NCBI GenBank assembly: GCA_019232735.1
Contig: JAFANL010000188.1
Span: 1-23,974, forward strand
Source of the DNA: Aquitalea sp.
GTDB lineage: Bacteria; Pseudomonadota; Gammaproteobacteria; Burkholderiales; Chromobacteriaceae
Direction: 5' to 3'
DNA length: 23,974 nt
The position numbers were made by a program, and so were the translations under genes. Position 1 is the first letter of the stretch; every line of letters starts with the position of its first letter. The notes under the pieces were generated by a model. It saw only the letters and a program-made list of their open reading frames with translations, had not been told where the DNA came from and did not search any database. Of this stretch, positions 22,856-23,974 are shown one piece after another.

Positions 22856-23536
22856 ATGATGGAGGCAGCAGGGGAACGCACCACACCTACCTTGCAGCTG
22901 GCTGGTCAGCTGTGGGATTTCCTGTCAGCCGGGCGCGGACATCGACCCTGTGATGTGCTGGTGGTATGTGGTTCTTATGACCTGAGGGTAGCAGAGCATG
23001 CCGCGGCCTTGCTGCAACAGGGCATTGCCCCACGCATGCTGATCAGCGGCAATACCGGCAACTGGACGCGTGAGTTGTGGAACAGGCCGGAAGCCGAGGT
23101 ATTTGCCGAGCGCGCACTGGAGCTGGGCGTCAGTCACCAGCAATTATTGCTGGAGCCAAGAGCGCGCAGCTTTGCCGAGAATCTGGCCTTTGCGCGTGCC
23201 ATGTGCCCGGATGCACGGCGCGTCACCTTTGTCACCAAGCCCAACTCCATCCGCCGGGTCACCCAGACCCAGCCAATACACTGGCCGGACATCGACTGCG
23301 CCGTGGATGCACCGGACTTCGCCTTTCCCTGGGGCGTATCCAATATGGTGGGCGTGTTTGGCCTGATCGAAGAAATGGTGGGCGACATCCACCGCCTGCT
23401 GCGCTATCCGCGACTGGGTTTTCAGCAGGCGCTGCCCATTCCGGACGAGGTGCTGGATGCCTGGCAACAACTGATTGCGCTGGGTTACAACCGTCACCTG
23501 CTGCGTGGTAGCGCGCTGGATGATCTTCCAACGTAA
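22856..23536 (+). CDS. YdcF/ElyC/SanA family (DUF218) protein
   Basis: A 226-residue protein of the DUF218 family. The conserved Rossmann-like core is visible: CDVLVVCGSYDLRVAEHAAALLQ, then APRMLISGNTGNW, an Asn/Glu-rich helix with EAEVFAERALELGV, and LLEPRARSFAENLAFAR. No N-terminal membrane helix is present, unlike SanA/ElyC, so it is probably cytoplasmic like E. coli YdcF, which has been reported to bind S-adenosylmethionine. The reaction is unknown. AGGGGC precedes two adjacent ATGs (22856 and 22859); either may be used. The gene starts 7 bp after creA and ends 20 bp from the convergent metallo-hydrolase gene. Confidence 0.88.
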   Translation: MMEAAGERTTPTLQLAGQLWDFLSAGRGHRPCDVLVVCGSYDLRVAEHAAALLQQGIAPRMLISGNTGNWTRELWNRPEAEVFAERALELGVSHQQLLLEPRARSFAENLAFARAMCPDARRVTFVTKPNSIRRVTQTQPIHWPDIDCAVDAPDFAFPWGVSNMVGVFGLIEEMVGDIHRLLRYPRLGFQQALPIPDEVLDAWQQLIALGYNRHLLRGSALDDLPT

Positions 23537-23556
23537 CACGCAACAGCGGCCAAGCC

Positions 23557-23974
23557 TTAAAGCTGCACCTTCAGCCCGTCGTAGCCTACTTCCACTCCCG
23601 GCGGACACAGTGCCGCCAGGGTGTGGTATTCCAGCCGATGGATCATGTGGATCAGCACGGTGCGGCGGGCGCCAATACGCTCGGCCCACTGCAGCGACTG
23701 GTGAAAACCCAGATGCGAGGGGTAGCCATCCATGTTCAGGCAATCCAGAAACAGCACCTCCAGCCCTTGCAACAAGGCCAGGCTTTCGTCCGGGATATGC
23801 GACAGATCGGTCAGCCAGGCGGCATTGCCGATGCGCCAGCCCAGGCAGGGCCAGCTGCCATGCTGCAAGGGGATGGGCGTGATGGCCAGGCCATCATGTG
23901 CAAACGGAGCACTGACCACTTCGGGCAGCAATACCGGTTTGTCCCACACCTTGGACGGTGGCTGCAGCGCGTAG
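23557..23974 (-). CDS. MBL-fold metallo-hydrolase, PhnP-like (5' end outside window)
   Basis: The C-terminal 139 or so residues of a metallo-beta-lactamase-fold hydrolase, open to the right edge, so the start and the HxHxDH metal motif lie outside the window. The visible part has IPLQHGSWPCLGWRIGN (metal-binding His), AWLTDLSHIPDES (bridging Asp), LEVLFLDCLNMDGYPSHLGF and ERIGARRTVLIHMIHRLEYH with the final His ligand. This order and the C-terminal GVEVGYDGLKVQL fit PhnP-type phosphoribosyl cyclic phosphodiesterases and relatives. No phn genes are visible here, so a general cyclic-phosphodiesterase role is more cautious than a phosphonate-pathway assignment. Confidence 0.88.
   Translation of the reverse strand, partial: YALQPPSKVWDKPVLLPEVVSAPFAHDGLAITPIPLQHGSWPCLGWRIGNAAWLTDLSHIPDESLALLQGLEVLFLDCLNMDGYPSHLGFHQSLQWAERIGARRTVLIHMIHRLEYHTLAALCPPGVEVGYDGLKVQL

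Overview
The window is a high-GC, densely coded bacterial chromosome segment. The gene set (mfd, adhE, divergent ppsA/ppsR, trpS, creA, a UbiH/UbiF-type hydroxylase) and the protein sequences suggest a betaproteobacterium of the Neisseriales/Chromobacteriaceae type (Aquitalea- or Chromobacterium-like). That placement is inferred from memory of family sequences, not from a search. No tRNA, rRNA, insertion sequence, prophage or CRISPR array was seen.

Layout. 1-930: the 3' end of mfd with its terminator. 1034-3446: a ClpP-like serine peptidase convergent with a methyl-accepting chemotaxis protein. 3447-5922: an intergenic region with a good promoter, then a two-gene unit (small membrane protein plus PLC-type phosphoesterase). 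5932-8179, minus strand: an AraC regulator, an EamA exporter and a small DHCW-motif cupin. 8264-10981, minus: adhE with its own terminator and a palindrome-rich upstream region. 11336-13472, minus: an exported beta-carbonic-anhydrase-like protein and a second EamA transporter. The transporter's leader contains hairpins and a terminator, and it faces a divergent LysR gene (13699-14637). 14761-16356: a ubiquinone-type hydroxylase convergent with a YgiW/YdeI OB-fold protein. 16472-20055: ppsA and its regulator ppsR, divergent. 20056-22339: a structured spacer, a small orphan ORF, a tryptophan leader peptide with an intrinsic terminator, trpS and a chorismate mutase. 22375-23974: creA, a YdcF-family protein, and the end of a PhnP-like metallo-hydrolase.

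The strongest unusual signal lies just upstream of trpS. A 17-residue ORF (20726-20779) carries three consecutive Trp codons and is followed by a terminator hairpin with a T-rich tail (20808-20849). This is the architecture of ribosome-mediated attenuation, here placed on a tryptophanyl-tRNA synthetase rather than on trp biosynthesis. The synthetase also looks unlike the usual betaproteobacterial/Neisseria TrpRS and may be an auxiliary copy. A second possible attenuator precedes the EamA gene at 13472.

Other points worth attention are the ClpP homologue with acidic N-terminal and basic C-terminal tails, the phosphoesterase without a signal peptide coupled to a membrane protein, and the carbonic-anhydrase homologue whose conserved Arg is Lys.
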